DNA of 64,000 nt from Plecoglossus altivelis (Eukaryota; Chordata; Actinopteri; Osmeriformes; Plecoglossidae). A program made the position numbers and the translations under genes. Numbering within the stretch: position 1 is the first letter of the stretch; each line of letters begins with the position of its first letter. The stretch is taken from the NCBI GenBank assembly GCA_036571765.1, contig BROE01000006.1, forward strand, positions 14,072,555 through 14,136,554, written 5' to 3'. Below the pieces are notes generated by a model. It was not told the DNA's origin and ran no database searches. It saw only the letters and a list, made by a program, of their open reading frames with translations. Of this stretch, positions 1 through 11,718 are shown piece by piece.

Positions 1-15
1 GTGTGTGTGTTTGTG

Positions 16-52
<37 letters not shown>

Positions 53-573
53 CTGTAAGACGTGAAATTTAGAAACGATGTGTATTGTGCGTAAAAGTCC
101 TTTTTGTGTGTGCGGAGAGCTTGTTTTCAGCTAGTTAACGCTTCTGTGTGTGTGTGTGTGTGTTTAAAGTTGATGTGTGTCGGTTGGAGGAGTTGCTGGA
201 TACAATAGAAGCAGCAAAGACGGAGTGTAGCATTTGGAGAGTGGGTGTCTGACAGTGGTGTAATGTTGTTATCGGTTCATTATTTCAAAGACATGAGTTG
301 AAATCACAAGGAATTCGTTCAGAAAAATGTGCTTTCAAATGTCTGGCCGAAGTTATAATGCCTTATAGCATCTTTTACCCAAAGTCAAAGGCCCCTGAAA
401 TGGACCATAAACAAAACAGATCGTCTTGCATGATCCTTGATGACATAACTGAAACTCCCTAATTATCTTGTGTCTGTGGGTTGGAATCGAGCCTGTCTAT
501 TGGCAGATATCATCCATCAAAAACTGATTATGTGACCCCTTCTGACCATGTGACCCCTTCTGGGGCCCCTCAG
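1..573. repeat. GT microsatellites, no gene seen
   Basis: (GT)n runs lie at about 1-50 and 146-162. The rest of this stretch shows no coding exon that I can support. It ends at the acceptor of the first cabp2-type exon (CAG at 571-573). Confidence 0.6.
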
Positions 574-734
574 GTCCAGGCAGCCATCAAGAAGAAGGTG
601 GAGAAACAGAGGAGGAAGTCAGGTGAACTGGGAGACGCTGCAGCCGGAGGCAGCAAGCCTCCAGCCCTCAGAGGACACAACCAGGGACGCCAGAGCGCTT
701 CCAGGGGGATAGCATCCAGGGAGGAGGAGGAGGA

Positions 735-765
<31 letters not shown>

Positions 766-867
766 CGGAGGAAGGAGGAGCCGGTGGAGGAGGAGACGGA
801 TGAGCACCTGCAGAGGGAGAAGGAGGCAGCTGACCTGTCCCCTATGGTGGAATCAGTGTTTGGACAG
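574..867 (+). CDS. cabp2: Probable long N-terminal exon of cabp2
   Basis: The open exon is flanked by a CCCCTCAG acceptor and a CAG|gtacaa donor, 98 codons, phase 0 at both ends. It starts VQAAIKKKVEKQRRKS, then has a Glu-rich run and ends ESVFGQ. It is in phase with the exon at about 7139. In the paralogue CaBP1, a long alternative N-terminus (caldendrin) is spliced to the same core, so I infer a similar long isoform here. No similarity to a named N-terminus is visible and the true start codon lies further left or outside the window. It could instead belong to a different upstream gene. Confidence 0.45.
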
Positions 868-3800
868 GTACAAGTGTGTCTGTGTGTGTTCCTGCACAGG
901 GGTGTGAGGCCAATGAGAACGGGCACATGAGCACCCAAATGTGTGTGTGTTCCTGCATGGCTTGGATTGAAAGCTTCTCCAGTGCCTGATTGAAAATCTA
1001 AGCCTTTATGCGCCAAATATAAACCCTGGCTTCTCGCCAAAACGGAGAAGTGTCTACTCAGTGGGCCCCCATCGGCTCTGAATCACTGATCTGGAGAGCA
1101 GGCAAGGACAAAGACACAGCCAGTTTGGCGCGCTCGCTGATTAGTCTCTTCATGTGGCATCTATACTAACTGTTAGCTCAGGGGTTCGATGGTACCGTAG
1201 AGCGCAGGGCTCCGACTGAAAGGCTGAGCGTAGAGGCTGTAGCGTGTGGTCTGCTTTAAGCTCGGACATTAGACATGTAATCCGTAGGAGATACTGGACA
1301 GGAGCCTTACCTCAAGCCCTGTTGTTCCGGCTATGATCACATTCCTCGCAGCACGCATACATCAGAACCATGATATCGCACGCCAAGAAAACATCTGTGG
1401 CTGGATGTGTTTGAGTGTCTGTGTGTGTGTGTCTGTGTGTGTATGTGTGTCTGTGTGTGTGTGTCTGTGTGTGTGTATCAGCGTCCCTTCCGGTCCCTTC
1501 TCTGACCTGGGATGGCCTAGTTTTGACGAAAGAGTGACTCAGTGAATCAAAATGAGCCTAACTCTCACGCACAGACCAGCGTCAACAGGTGTGTTCTAAA
1601 AGTTTGTTATTTGGGAATCTGGGACAAACACACACTGACTCTTACTCATCTTGAAAACACATCTTTCTTCAAACACAGCTCCAAATCGATAACACACCCG
1701 TGCTGAACGAAGTACGCAACGTTCACCTGCGCTCATTTGTGTTTCGGTGCGTCTCCCTCTCCTCTTTCTTCTTCTCTCCTTCTCTCGCTGTCCCCTGAGC
1801 TTTTATATCTTACACACTCTACCTGTTCTCCCCTCTCTCTCCCCCACCCCTCATCTCTCTGTTCCATCTCCCTCTCCCCCACTGACTGGCTTAGTCACTA
1901 GACACCAACATCAGTATCTGACACCGACTAAGAACACGACACCTGGACATGTTTAGCTGTCCCAGCATTCGTGTGTCCTGGTGGACTCTGCTGGTCCCCA
2001 TCAAGGGTTAGAGTTGCGTTACCTGAGCTTTTGTGTGTCTGTGTGTGCGTGCGTGGGTTTTGGTGTCTGAGAGTGCGTGTGTGTTTTGTAGGTCTGAGTG
2101 TGTGCGTGCGTGCGTGCGTGTGTGTGTGTGTGTGTGTGAGAGGGCTTAAGTGCCTATGTGCATGTGTTTTAGTGTATGTGCGCATGTGTCCATGCGCTGA
2201 TACCTGATAGAAATCCAACCCTGCTCAACACATTAGGAACCAGAAACTCCTGATGCCTATTATTAATGAACACAGTGAGTAATGGAGCCATGACATCATA
2301 CACCAGGCTGAAGCTCATTGGTTGCTTGTGGGTCTACAGGGCTGCTGTGTTCACGCAGCCGCAGGTTAGAGCTGCTTTGAAAGGCTGCTGAAAACCTGGT
2401 GGATACCTTGAGTCGGTACATTATGGATATGGGCTTGGACCCTTGACGATTAGCTTGTCTGCGCTGTCGACGATTCAGATGAAACTGTTCATTTTTGTCT
2501 GGAATTTGGGGTTGAATAGTGTTTAACATTATTAGAGAGTTGCTTATTGAGTTATGGCACCCAACTTATAGCATAACTTGCAGCATTAAATACAAGTTAC
2601 TAAAAGGTATTCAGTGGAACGAAATCAAATACATCCATAATTGCATAATTCTGTTTCACCTCCGACGTCAACTCTGTTAAGGACGTTCAACAACCTACCC
2701 CCCCAAAACTACTTGCTTCAACATGAAGACAAAACACAACGATGGATGTTAAAATCAACTCTCCCACTCATACATTGTACTGAGGATATAAAACACAGTT
2801 TCAAGAGACAGCGGGCAAATGAACTCCATGCTGTGTAACTTTTGACGATGTGTTGCACAGACAGGCTTGGGTTGCCAGTTAGCTAAGCAATTCTATTATT
2901 AAAGGTTTGGAGCACATGTGTTTTTGCATTTATGTAATCAGACTGCCAGGTCTAAGAAGGACACAGCTTCTACTCTTGAAATGAAGCCAAATGTTGTTTA
3001 CCAGACAGCCAGCTAAGGCTTTTAATGAAGGAGCGCCGTATTGAATGTTTCTGTCTGCCTGTAAATGTTTGGAGTGAGGGATGGAGAGAGTGGAGACGAT
3101 CTGATTTGGAGCGTGTGTGTGCGTGTGAGCGTGTGTGCGTGCGTATGTGTGTGTGTATGTGTGTGTGTGTGCGTGTGTGCCTTCTGCCTGTGTGTGTCAG
3201 ACATTTTAATTGTCACTCCTCTGAGAAGAGTTTAGCTTAACAGAGATTACCCTCTCATCTCCACCAAACGTTGCTGCTCGTCCTTCTGTGAGAACGGACG
3301 CACGTAGACAGTGACGACAGGAACTTTTACTTCGCTGGTTCTCGCTTTCATTTCTCAGCAAAGCTTTCTGATCTGAAACAACAGCCTCTGATCAGAACCT
3401 GCCCTCTAGTGGCGGTCGACGGTAGTGGCAGCAGAGTTCACGGCAAGACTTGGCAGAGGAACAACCTTTGGCACCGGTAACAGGAACTTGAGTTAAACAC
3501 CGTTGAGCCGATGGTGTGAACAGACAGGTCAAACTAGACCTGAGTCACTAAGACTCACTGACTTAACAGGAAAGGTCTTGCAAAAGGGATATTGCAGAAA
3601 CGATCCACACCCAGTTGGTGAATCCTATTTAACATTACTGTATGGATGGATTACATCAAGCACAGCATTAACCAAGACAACATCCTGTTTGTAGCCAGGA
3701 CTGTTATCTGTTTCGACACTTTCCCGATACTTAAAAACCATCCAATGAAACGTGAATGCGAAACCATACAGGAAAAGTTCCCTGTATGGTTTCGCATTCA

Positions 3801-4917
3801 CGTTTCATTGACCACGTTTCATTGACCACGTTTCATTGACCACGATGGCACTGATGCGTGTGTTCCCCTGCCAATATGCGTCCTTCCTCTCATAAGGATT
3901 GATGTCACCAGAGAGAGGGTCAGGGTAGGACACTCAGGAAATACTCATCTGACTGTGGAAATGACATCTGTCATTGTCGTCACCGCTCAATCTAGACGCT
4001 TTGACTCACTCCTTCCATATGGAGGGTGGATGCACACACAAACACACAAATGCGTTTTGGCGAATTTAGATGGCTAATCCCTCCCGTTGACTGTTGACGG
4101 AAGGGTGGTGAATGGTACTGCACTGTGAATGTTGTTTATGTACTGTACCACAAGCACACGCACGCACATGCAAACACACAAGTGCATACGCATACATGGG
4201 TCAGCACACTCAGATGTGCTGATGACTAAATCGCCTGCAAGTTATCTGGCTTTTCAGCTCATCAGTTTCTGAGAAGCCGCAGCTGGAAACTGGACACATC
4301 TTTGCGATGACCTTTGCCTTCTGTCACACCCCCCCTCACCCTTAGTCCCCCGAGGAAGAGACGTCTCCTTAGTGCCAGAACTGGATCCACTTCATCTCTT
4401 TCTAATCCTGAGTCTTCCGTTTTAAGATCAAGAGTCAGATGAAGAGTTCGGCCCTTTGCCGACCCCTGCGTCTGGGAGGGAGACCTCAAGAGGGCAGTGG
4501 GATGTATTTGACCATGGGCCCAGACTTTGTCTAACCCACAGCAGGAACATACTGCAGTTGAGAGATTTGGCATATAATGTGCGGCATAAGCTGCTGGAGT
4601 TGAAGACGGTTCATGTCTGGCCTATCGTGTTTCTCTTTCTCTCTCTGAACTTAATTATAGAACTACTTAAAATTGCTTATGCGTTAACCTCCCACCAATC
4701 AGAGGGGATTTGCTTTTTTCTCATCATCCTATAAGATCAGCAGAATTTGTATTAGGAGGACCACACTGTCAGTTGATGTGAGGCCCCTGCCTCTCTCTCT
4801 ACTGCCCCTCTTTTTTGCTCTTACACACAGCACGCACACGTATATGTTTCATCCTGTCTCTTTGTCATCTCTCTCACACACACAAACACACACACCTACA
4901 CACACAGGCAGTCACAC

Positions 4918-4950
<33 letters not shown>

Positions 4951-7900
4951 CAGACACACCAACACACACACACACACGCAGGCAGACACACCTACACACA
5001 CACACAAACACACACAGGCAGACACACCTACACACTCACACAAACACACACAGGCAGACACACCTATACACTCACACAAACACACACAGGCAGACACACC
5101 TACACACTCACATGCCCCAAGGACATGGCTCCTACAGCCAAGGCATTTTTTCTTTTGTTCAATCTTTTAATAATTCTTTCATGCCGTTTCATTGCCTCGC
5201 TCACATTCCTTCTGCCCTGCAGACTTGTGTTTGTCCTTTTTAATCATGCATTGATCCCCTCTTTCTTTCATCCTTATCTTCTCATCTCTTCTGTGGCATC
5301 TTCCTCTGCACGTCCATCTCTTCATCTCTCCGCCTCTCCTCCATTTCACTCTCTTTTGTGTTCTCTCAATCTCCTTACTGTCGTCCTGTCCTTTGCTGTT
5401 CTCAGCCACATCTCTCCCCTTTAATCTGAAATGGAGGGATTACGGCCCTTGCGTTTGTGCCCTCTAATTCTCTCGATCTCTCTCTCACACACACTCTCTC
5501 TCTCTCACCATCCCTCTCCTTCTCTCCCCCCTTCTATCTGTCAACCCCCCTGTAAGTGCTGTCAGTGGTGTGGTGCAACAAGCCTAGCTCAAGGGAGAGT
5601 GAGTGATAGAGGGAGGGTGGGACAGAGGGATAGAGAGAGAGAGAGGGAGGGAAAGAGATAGGGGGATTAAAAGAAGGGGTGATTTCATAGTTAGACGTGC
5701 GAGTAGCAGGAGAGTACGTGGAATCGCTCGCGTGAACCGAGAAACACGAGGGTCCGTTTGTCTCCCAGAACTGGGTTAGGTTTAGCTATCTTTTGGAACT
5801 GGGGTGTTTTAGATAACCAAGAGGAAGGTTGGGCCATCTGGGAGCATCTGAACATGGATTAGAGGCTGATCAGTGGGTTTTCCCTTCTCTGAAACCATCA
5901 GCGGCAACAACAGGATTCAGACCAGGATGGGACTGTTAGCTGGCTGTCTTTTCTTCTGCACACCGTGTTAAGTCAGGAGACACAGAGAGGGAGGGAGGGA
6001 GGGAGGAGGCAGGGAAAAGAGAGAGGGGAAAAAAGAGGAAAGAGGAAGGACTAAAAGTGAGGTAGCCAACAGAGGGAGTGCAGGGGATGGGTAACTGTAC
6101 AAAGCCTTCCATGAAAAACAAAATGAAAAAGGTAAGAGCCTGACAAGGAGAGTGTCTTTTCTGCTTCGATCGATGTGGAATGTCAGAAGATGTGACTTGT
6201 CTAGAGGTGTATTACTGACTCCATCGATTGCTGAGGAAATGTGTTTTGAAAACATTTATAGTTTGGACATAGCACATAAAGCACAACTTGAACTTGATAG
6301 ATAAACTCTGCATGAACTATAAGAACTGAAGGTTGTATACAGTTGAATATAAATCCATTTATATTATTATTTAATTATATTTCTATTTAAGAATGGACAT
6401 TTCACTCTAAATAAAAAAGGTATTTATTTCTTATATTTTTCATGTCTTAAACTACCGTGAACAATATCTGAGGTCTATTTTATGGTATTTATGCACAAAT
6501 AGTTTGAACGATCAGTTTCTGCATTTAACATTCAAAAACACAGAAGTAGTGATTTCGCTATTTTCTTTTGTTCTTTTCTGTATTTTTAATCCGTTCAGTT
6601 TTTTAGAGACTTAGTTTGATATGGAGTTTGAAAGTTGATTTCACAATGCGATCAACCATGGTTTGACAGATATAGGTGAACTAAGGAATTGCACGTGTTT
6701 TCCCTTGGCACTGCTAGAGCTGTTGTTATGTTATGCAAGGTTGCACTGAGACTCTCAGATGTCTGATCACTAAGTAGAATTAATGAACATCTTAGCCTCA
6801 GATATATAGAGGGGACAACAAACAGGACGGAGAGAGGGAGGGTGAGCCAGAGAGTTGATGATTGGATGTGAGTGTCATTGAAAAGCCTGTGTTCAAGAAA
6901 CGTTGAAGATGGAGCATTTTAAAGTCATTAGACTGTGATTAAAGTCATCACCTTTTCAGAATGGTTGTCATGACATCCACAGAGCCAACTCGGTCAGTCA
7001 CATTTATGTGCCAATGGTGACTCAACCACTAGACTGCTAGGTTAACCTGATTGGTTAACTACTGGTCAAACCTGATTAGTTAGTGATGGACTGATTGGTT
7101 GACTAGCTGGTTGACGGAAGGGTTGGTTGTGCCTGAAGGGGGCGGTGGAGGGGAGCACTGCCCCCCCGTGGGCGAAGGGGGAGACAGGGGACAGGCCGCA
7201 GCCGAAGGGGGAAGAGGAGGCAGGGGGGAACCGGGAGTTTAAGGACCCCCTGTGTGCGCTGGTCCAGAACTGCACCGTGCTCCACAACATCGTGGGGCCC
7301 GCCTGCATCTTCCTCAAACACGGCTTATCGCTGACCCAGATCGTACGTACGCACACGCAACGCCTGAAGGCACACACACCTCCGCTCAGGCGCGCACGCT
7401 CCGTTCCTCTCTCGAGGGTCAAGTGAGCACGCACATATAGAATACACACACTCTGACACGCACACACACACACACCTGATGATGGAGTCTCACGCACCTC
7501 CTTAACTACACACTCTTACATCATGATGGCGCCATTCCATATTCACCACATGACATCGTGTCTGGCCCAACCTCCTAAACATCCCTCCAGGTGTGTCATT
7601 TCACCTCCTTGGTCTTCACCGGGCAACCAATCAAAAGAGCCGGTAAGCGACAGTACCGGTACAAAGGTTGAAGGGTTCCCTTTCTTGAAGTAGCGAAGGG
7701 AGGGAAACATATGCAAGATACGTACTGTAGAAGAGGCACTGTGTGATATGTAGAGTGGATCAAGAATGTATTTAGGATGCGGTGAGGATGTATGCACACT
7801 AGTGCATGGCAGTCCTACATCTACATCTACATGGTGAGGATGTATCTACATCTATGTAGTGTGGATACAGAGCAGATGTAGCGTGGATGTAGCATCAATA

Positions 7901-8347
7901 TAGTGAGGATGTGTCTAGGATGCAGTGTGGATGTAGCGTTGATGCAGTGTGGATGTAGTGTGGATGTATCTAGGATGTAGTGTGGCTGTAGTGTTGATGC
8001 AGTGTGGATGTAGTGTGGATGTAGTGTGGATACAGTGTGGATGTATCTAGGATGTAGTGTGGATGTAGTGTGGATGTATCTAGGATGTAGTGTGGATGCA
8101 GTGTGGATGTAGTCTGGATGTAGTGTGGATGTAGTGTGGATGCAGTGTGGATGTAGTATATATGTAGTTTGGATGCATCTAGAATGTAGCGGGGACCTAG
8201 CGTATGTGAAGCTATAAAGCATAATTCCAGTGAGGGGTCGGATCAGATCGTGGTTCATGCTGGACAGACGAGGGATATTAAGGACTCATGCCCTATACTG
8301 TATTCCACTTGAAGCCTGAACACTCAAACTAACAACCTAGTCTATGG

Positions 8348-8405
<58 letters not shown>

Positions 8406-11368
8406 ACTGTATGTATGAACAATAGACATGTGTCCAATGGCCTAACTCAAACTAAACCTCCCAAATCTCCTAATCTCCATCTGTTGCCAGGCAACCTCCC
8501 ACCAATAAATCATATTACTACAGTGATTTATGGTAGTTGTAAATGTTTCTCACTGTCCATGCCATCATACAAAAACCACTCATACAATTTAATCCCTATA
8601 GATTTTCAGAGGACACTCGATCTTCGGCTTAGATAGTTCAGTCTTCTAAAACCCAATCCTGGAACATTACAAACTGTATCAATTTACAATGGAATTGAAT
8701 TTTTTTTCCCCATGTCATGTGGGTAAGTGATGTCATTGACCACTAACGCAAAGCCAGTTCTGTATCTTTATCTTGTGTCCTCTCCTGTCCTTTTCTTCAG
8801 ACTGATTGGTTGTCATGTGTGTCACTGAGGGTCATTCCAGAGGTTCACTGCCATCTTGTTCATGATATCTGTGGTTACATGGTGTGTTTTCCGTCTTTCC
8901 ACATGCTCCACTTGCGTTCATCTGTTCAGTGTATGTGTGCGTGTAAACTAACACCTATGTACTGTATGTGCTAGTGCCTTGTCTGCAGCTCCCAGAGCCT
9001 GCGTGTGTGAGCGAGTGCGAGTGTGTGTGAGCGTGTGTGAGCGTGCGTGTGTTAGCGTGTGTGAGCGTGCGTGTGTGAGCGTGCATGCGTGTGTGAGCGT
9101 GTGTGAGCGTGCGTGTGTGAGCGTGCGTGTGTGTGTGAGCGTGTGTGAGCGTGTTTGTGTGTGTGTGTTATGTGTTCATGTTTTACTTGTGAGTGTGTGG
9201 CGTGTGTGAGCGTGCGTGTGTGAGCCTGCCTGTGTGAGCGTGTGTGTGAGCGTGTGTGAGTGTGCGTGTGTGAGCGTGCGTGTGTGAGCGTGTGTGAGCA
9301 TGCGTGTGTGAGCATGTGTGCGTGAGCGTGTGTGAGCGTGTGTGAGCGTGTGTGTGTGTGTGAGCGTGTGTGAGTGTATGTGTGTGTGTGAGCGTGTGTG
9401 TGAGCGTGTGTGTGTGAGCGTGTGTGAGCGTGTGTGAGTGTGTGCGTGTGTGTGAGCGTGCGTGCGTGTGTGAGCCTGCTGTGTTGAGCGTGTGTGTGTG
9501 AGCGTGTCGGTGAGTGTGCGCCGTTGTGTGAGGGTTGCGTGTTCGTGAGCGTGGGTGGAGCAAAGGTGTGTGAGCATGTGTGTGTGAGTGTGTGTGAGCG
9601 TACGAACACGTGGGCGTGTACATGTGTCTCTGTGTGTTTGTTTGTATATGTTTGTGTATATGTGTGTACCTGTGTGTGTGTGTGTGAGCGTGTGTGTGTG
9701 TGTGAGCGTGCGTGCGTGTGTGAGCATGTGTGTGTGAGCGTGTGTGTGTGTGTGAGCGTGTGTGAAGTGGTGTGTGTGCGTGGTGTTGAGCGTGTGTGTG
9801 TGTGTGGAGCGTGCGTGTGTGAAGCGCTGTGTGAGCGTGCTATGTGTGAGCGTGTGTGGTGTGAGCGTTGTTGTGTGTGAGCGTGCGTGAGTGAGCGGTG
9901 TTGTAAGTTGTGTGCGTGTGTGTGAGCGTGTGTGTGTGAGCGTGTGTGAGTGTGTGTGAGCGTGCGTGATCGTGCGTGTGTGAGCATGTGAGTGTGACAA
10001 TGTGAGCATCTGAGTGTGACAATGTGAGTGTGACAATGTGAGTGTGAGCATGTGAGTGTGAGCATGTGTGTGTGTTGGAGCATGTGTGAGCGTGCGTGTG
10101 TGTGGAGCGTGCGTGTGTGAGCGTGTGTGAGCGTGTGTGGAGCGTGCGTGAGCGTGTGTGAGCGTGCGTGTGTGAGCGTGCATGTGTGATACTGACCGTG
10201 TGCCTCTGTGTGTCCCGCTGCTCCTTCCTCCAGGACAGAGAACTGAGACCTGAGGAGATCGAAGGTACTCCTCGCTCTCCTGCACGCCCACACACACACT
10301 ACCCCCCCTGTCCCTCGACCTGCAAGCCCTCACGCCAGCCGTGTCTCCCTTTCGTCTGTCTGTGTGTCTGTATCCAGAGCTCCGGGAAGCCTTCGTGGAG
10401 TTTGACAAGAACAAAAACGGTTACATCAGCTACAAGGACCTGGGCGAGTGCATGAGGACCATGGGATACATGCCCACAGAGATGGAACTCATTGAACTGG
10501 GCCAGTCCATCTGTAAGAGTCAAATCAACTTGAGACTCATAGAAATCCAAACTAAACCATTTGAATTCAGTCATACAGGACTGAATATGAGAAATCAGCT
10601 GTTTTAAAATCATATTTCCTGTATATGTACTGTGTGCAGTGTGAAAATACCAGTTATGCTTCTGTGTGACGTGCAGGTGGCGGCAAATTGGACTTTGAAG
10701 ACTTTGTGGAGTTGATGGGCCCCAAGATGCTTGCAGAGACAGCAGATATGATCGGAGTGAAGGAACTCAGAGATGCGTTTAAAGAGGTCAGTGACATACA
10801 CTGACTCAGAAAGGACCATGGAACACGAGTCAGATGTGTTTGTGTGTTTGAGAGAGCGTTTGTGTGTGTGTGTGTGCGCGCGTGCGTGTGTGTCTGTGTG
10901 TGTGTGTGTGTGTTGGAAAGGAAGGGAAATGTGTATTGTAGTGACCTCTGATCCTTGGCTGACAGTAAGGGGAGGTTTCACTTCCTGGTGTCTTTCCCGC
11001 TCTAAGTTTGACTCCAACGGGGATGGTCAGATTAGCATTATGGAGCTTCGGGACGCCATGAGGAAGCTGATGGGGGAGCAGCTGACCAATAGAGAGATCG
11101 ATGAGATCCTGCGAGACGTGGACCTCAATGGAGATGGACTAGTGGACTTTGAAGGTAGGAGATTGATACGCAGGGCATGTGCACAGACAGGCAGATAGAC
11201 AGGCAGGCAGACAGACAGACTAAAGAAAGTGTGGGTCTGTATGTTTGCTTATGTGCCTTCCATGGGGTCATGATGGGGTCATGATGGGGTCACAGATGGT
11301 GCCCCCTCCAGTTAAACCTCCCTCCCCTTTGTTTCTTCACAGAATTCGTTCGTATGATGTCACGTTGA
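574..11368 (+). CDS. cabp2: Calcium-binding protein 2 (CaBP family, EF-hand)
   Basis: Neuronal calmodulin-like Ca2+ sensor; family members tune Cav1 channels at photoreceptor and hair-cell synapses. Exons: 574-867 (long form, inferred) or 6087-6131 (short form, ATG at 6087), then about 7139-7342, 10234-10264, 10378-10512, 10677-10786, 11007-11154 and 11343-11368. All junction phases agree. The short form gives 232 residues if the third exon starts at 7139; human CABP2 is about 220. EF1 loop begins DKNKNGYIS, EF2 is degenerate as in all CaBPs, EF3 is DSNGDGQIS, and EF4 is DLNGDGLVDFEE. The C-terminus is EEFVRMMSR. The shared CaBP segment HNIVGPACIFL is present. CABP2 is favoured over CABP1 because the sequence reads GGKLDFEDF directly after the EF1 helix, without the NMNL insert of CaBP1. 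The start of the 7139 exon is uncertain (7121 is also in phase). Confidence 0.9.
3743..3844. repeat. Perfect 30-bp inverted repeat with tandem tail
   Basis: The left arm 3743-3772 and right arm 3781-3810 are exact reverse complements, separated by an 8-base loop (3773-3780). The last part of the right arm (ACGTTTCATTGACC) is then repeated in 14-bp steps to about 3844. It would form a stable hairpin or cruciform. No gene relation is visible; it lies inside the cabp2 long-form intron. Confidence 0.9.
4868..5112. repeat. CA-rich minisatellite, 36-bp unit
   Basis: The CA tract is punctuated by AGGCAGACACACCTACAC units; the last copies start at about 5052 and 5088, giving a 36-bp period. Overlapping reading frames here are Thr/His repeats and not genes. 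Confidence 0.8.
6087..6131 (+). CDS. cabp2: Short myristoylation first exon of cabp2
   Basis: ATG at 6087 opens 15 codons, MGNCTKPSMKNKMKK, followed by a strong donor (AAG|gtaaga), phase 0. MGNC is the N-myristoylation start of CaBP1 and CaBP2 (human CABP2 also starts MGNC), with following Lys residues that would aid membrane binding. It is too short for ORF finders. Joined to the 7139 exon it gives the L-form; skipping that exon and joining 10234 also stays in frame and would give a short S-form like that of CaBP1. Confidence 0.85.
7815..8185. repeat. GATGTAGTGT minisatellite
   Basis: Degenerate tandem copies of GGATGTAGTGT, mixed with GGATGTATCTA, fill this part of the cabp2 intron. The minus-strand open frame across it (repeats of His-Pro-Tyr-Ile-His-Thr) comes from the repeat and not from a gene. 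Confidence 0.9.
8350..8404. repeat. (GT)n microsatellite
   Basis: An uninterrupted GT run of about 27 units, in the cabp2 intron. Confidence 0.95.
8996..10190. repeat. 1.2-kb GT minisatellite (TGTGAGCG units)
   Basis: Nearly pure alternating pyrimidine-purine sequence built of GTGTGTGAGCG and GTGCGTGTGTGAGC units. It ends only about 45 bases before the 31-bp cabp2 exon at 10234. Scattered single-base irregularities (about 9480-9545 and 9770-9905) may be real or read errors. It keeps very long open frames on the minus strand that are not genes. Confidence 0.95.
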
Positions 11369-11712
11369 CGCATGCGAAGAGCGACGTTACATAACAGCTA
11401 AAGGGACCACATGACGCTGTAGTGACATTTCTTGATGTGCTAGTATGAGCACAGATTTTGTAAATATGTTTTTGTTAAATCAACACCAAATGGAACTTGA
11501 ACAAAATCTTTGAAAATTAAAAAAAAACATATGGTGGCGATATAAATTAACTACATATTATTTGTAACAAATCAAAAATGTATTAAACGTATATTCTCTT
11601 TATGTTGTTTTCCTTTGGAAATATATTTTTTTGATAAACTCACGTTTCTCTCTTTATTGTATATGGCTGTAAAAAAAAAGTACCTTAACCGTCAAATGTT
11701 AAATTCTTTTCA

Positions 11713-11718
11713 AATAAA
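11713..11718 (+). terminator. cabp2: cabp2 polyadenylation signal
   Basis: AATAAA about 345 bases after the stop codon, at the end of an A/T-rich 3' UTR. It is the clearest signal before the next element. Confidence 0.6.

Larger units (their letters stand above)
868..6086 (+). other. cabp2 long-form intron, no other gene seen
   Basis: Contains GT microsatellites (about 1415-1480, 2090-2140, 3110-3190), CT-rich tracts (1745-1880, 5255-5545), a palindrome (3743-3810) and a CA minisatellite (4868-5112). The open frames here are low-complexity translations with no recognisable domain. Confidence 0.5.

Noticed and set aside
4778..5243. Thr/His-rich frames of 130-142 codons
   Set aside because: CA minisatellite translation.
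7827..8258. 143-codon His/Tyr/Thr repeat frame
   Set aside because: Product of the GATGTAGTGT minisatellite.
9052..10414. Two minus-strand open frames of over 400 codons
   Set aside because: They are translations of the GTGTGAGCG minisatellite (His-Thr-Leu-Ala repeats) with no domain and they run over a real + strand cabp2 exon.
10234..11368. Identity as cabp1 or cabp4 rather than cabp2
   Set aside because: CaBP1 has an NMNL insert before GGHVDF that is missing here, and CaBP4 differs at IGPKL and the linker; GGKLDFEDFVELMGPK and DLNGDGLVDFEEF fit CaBP2.
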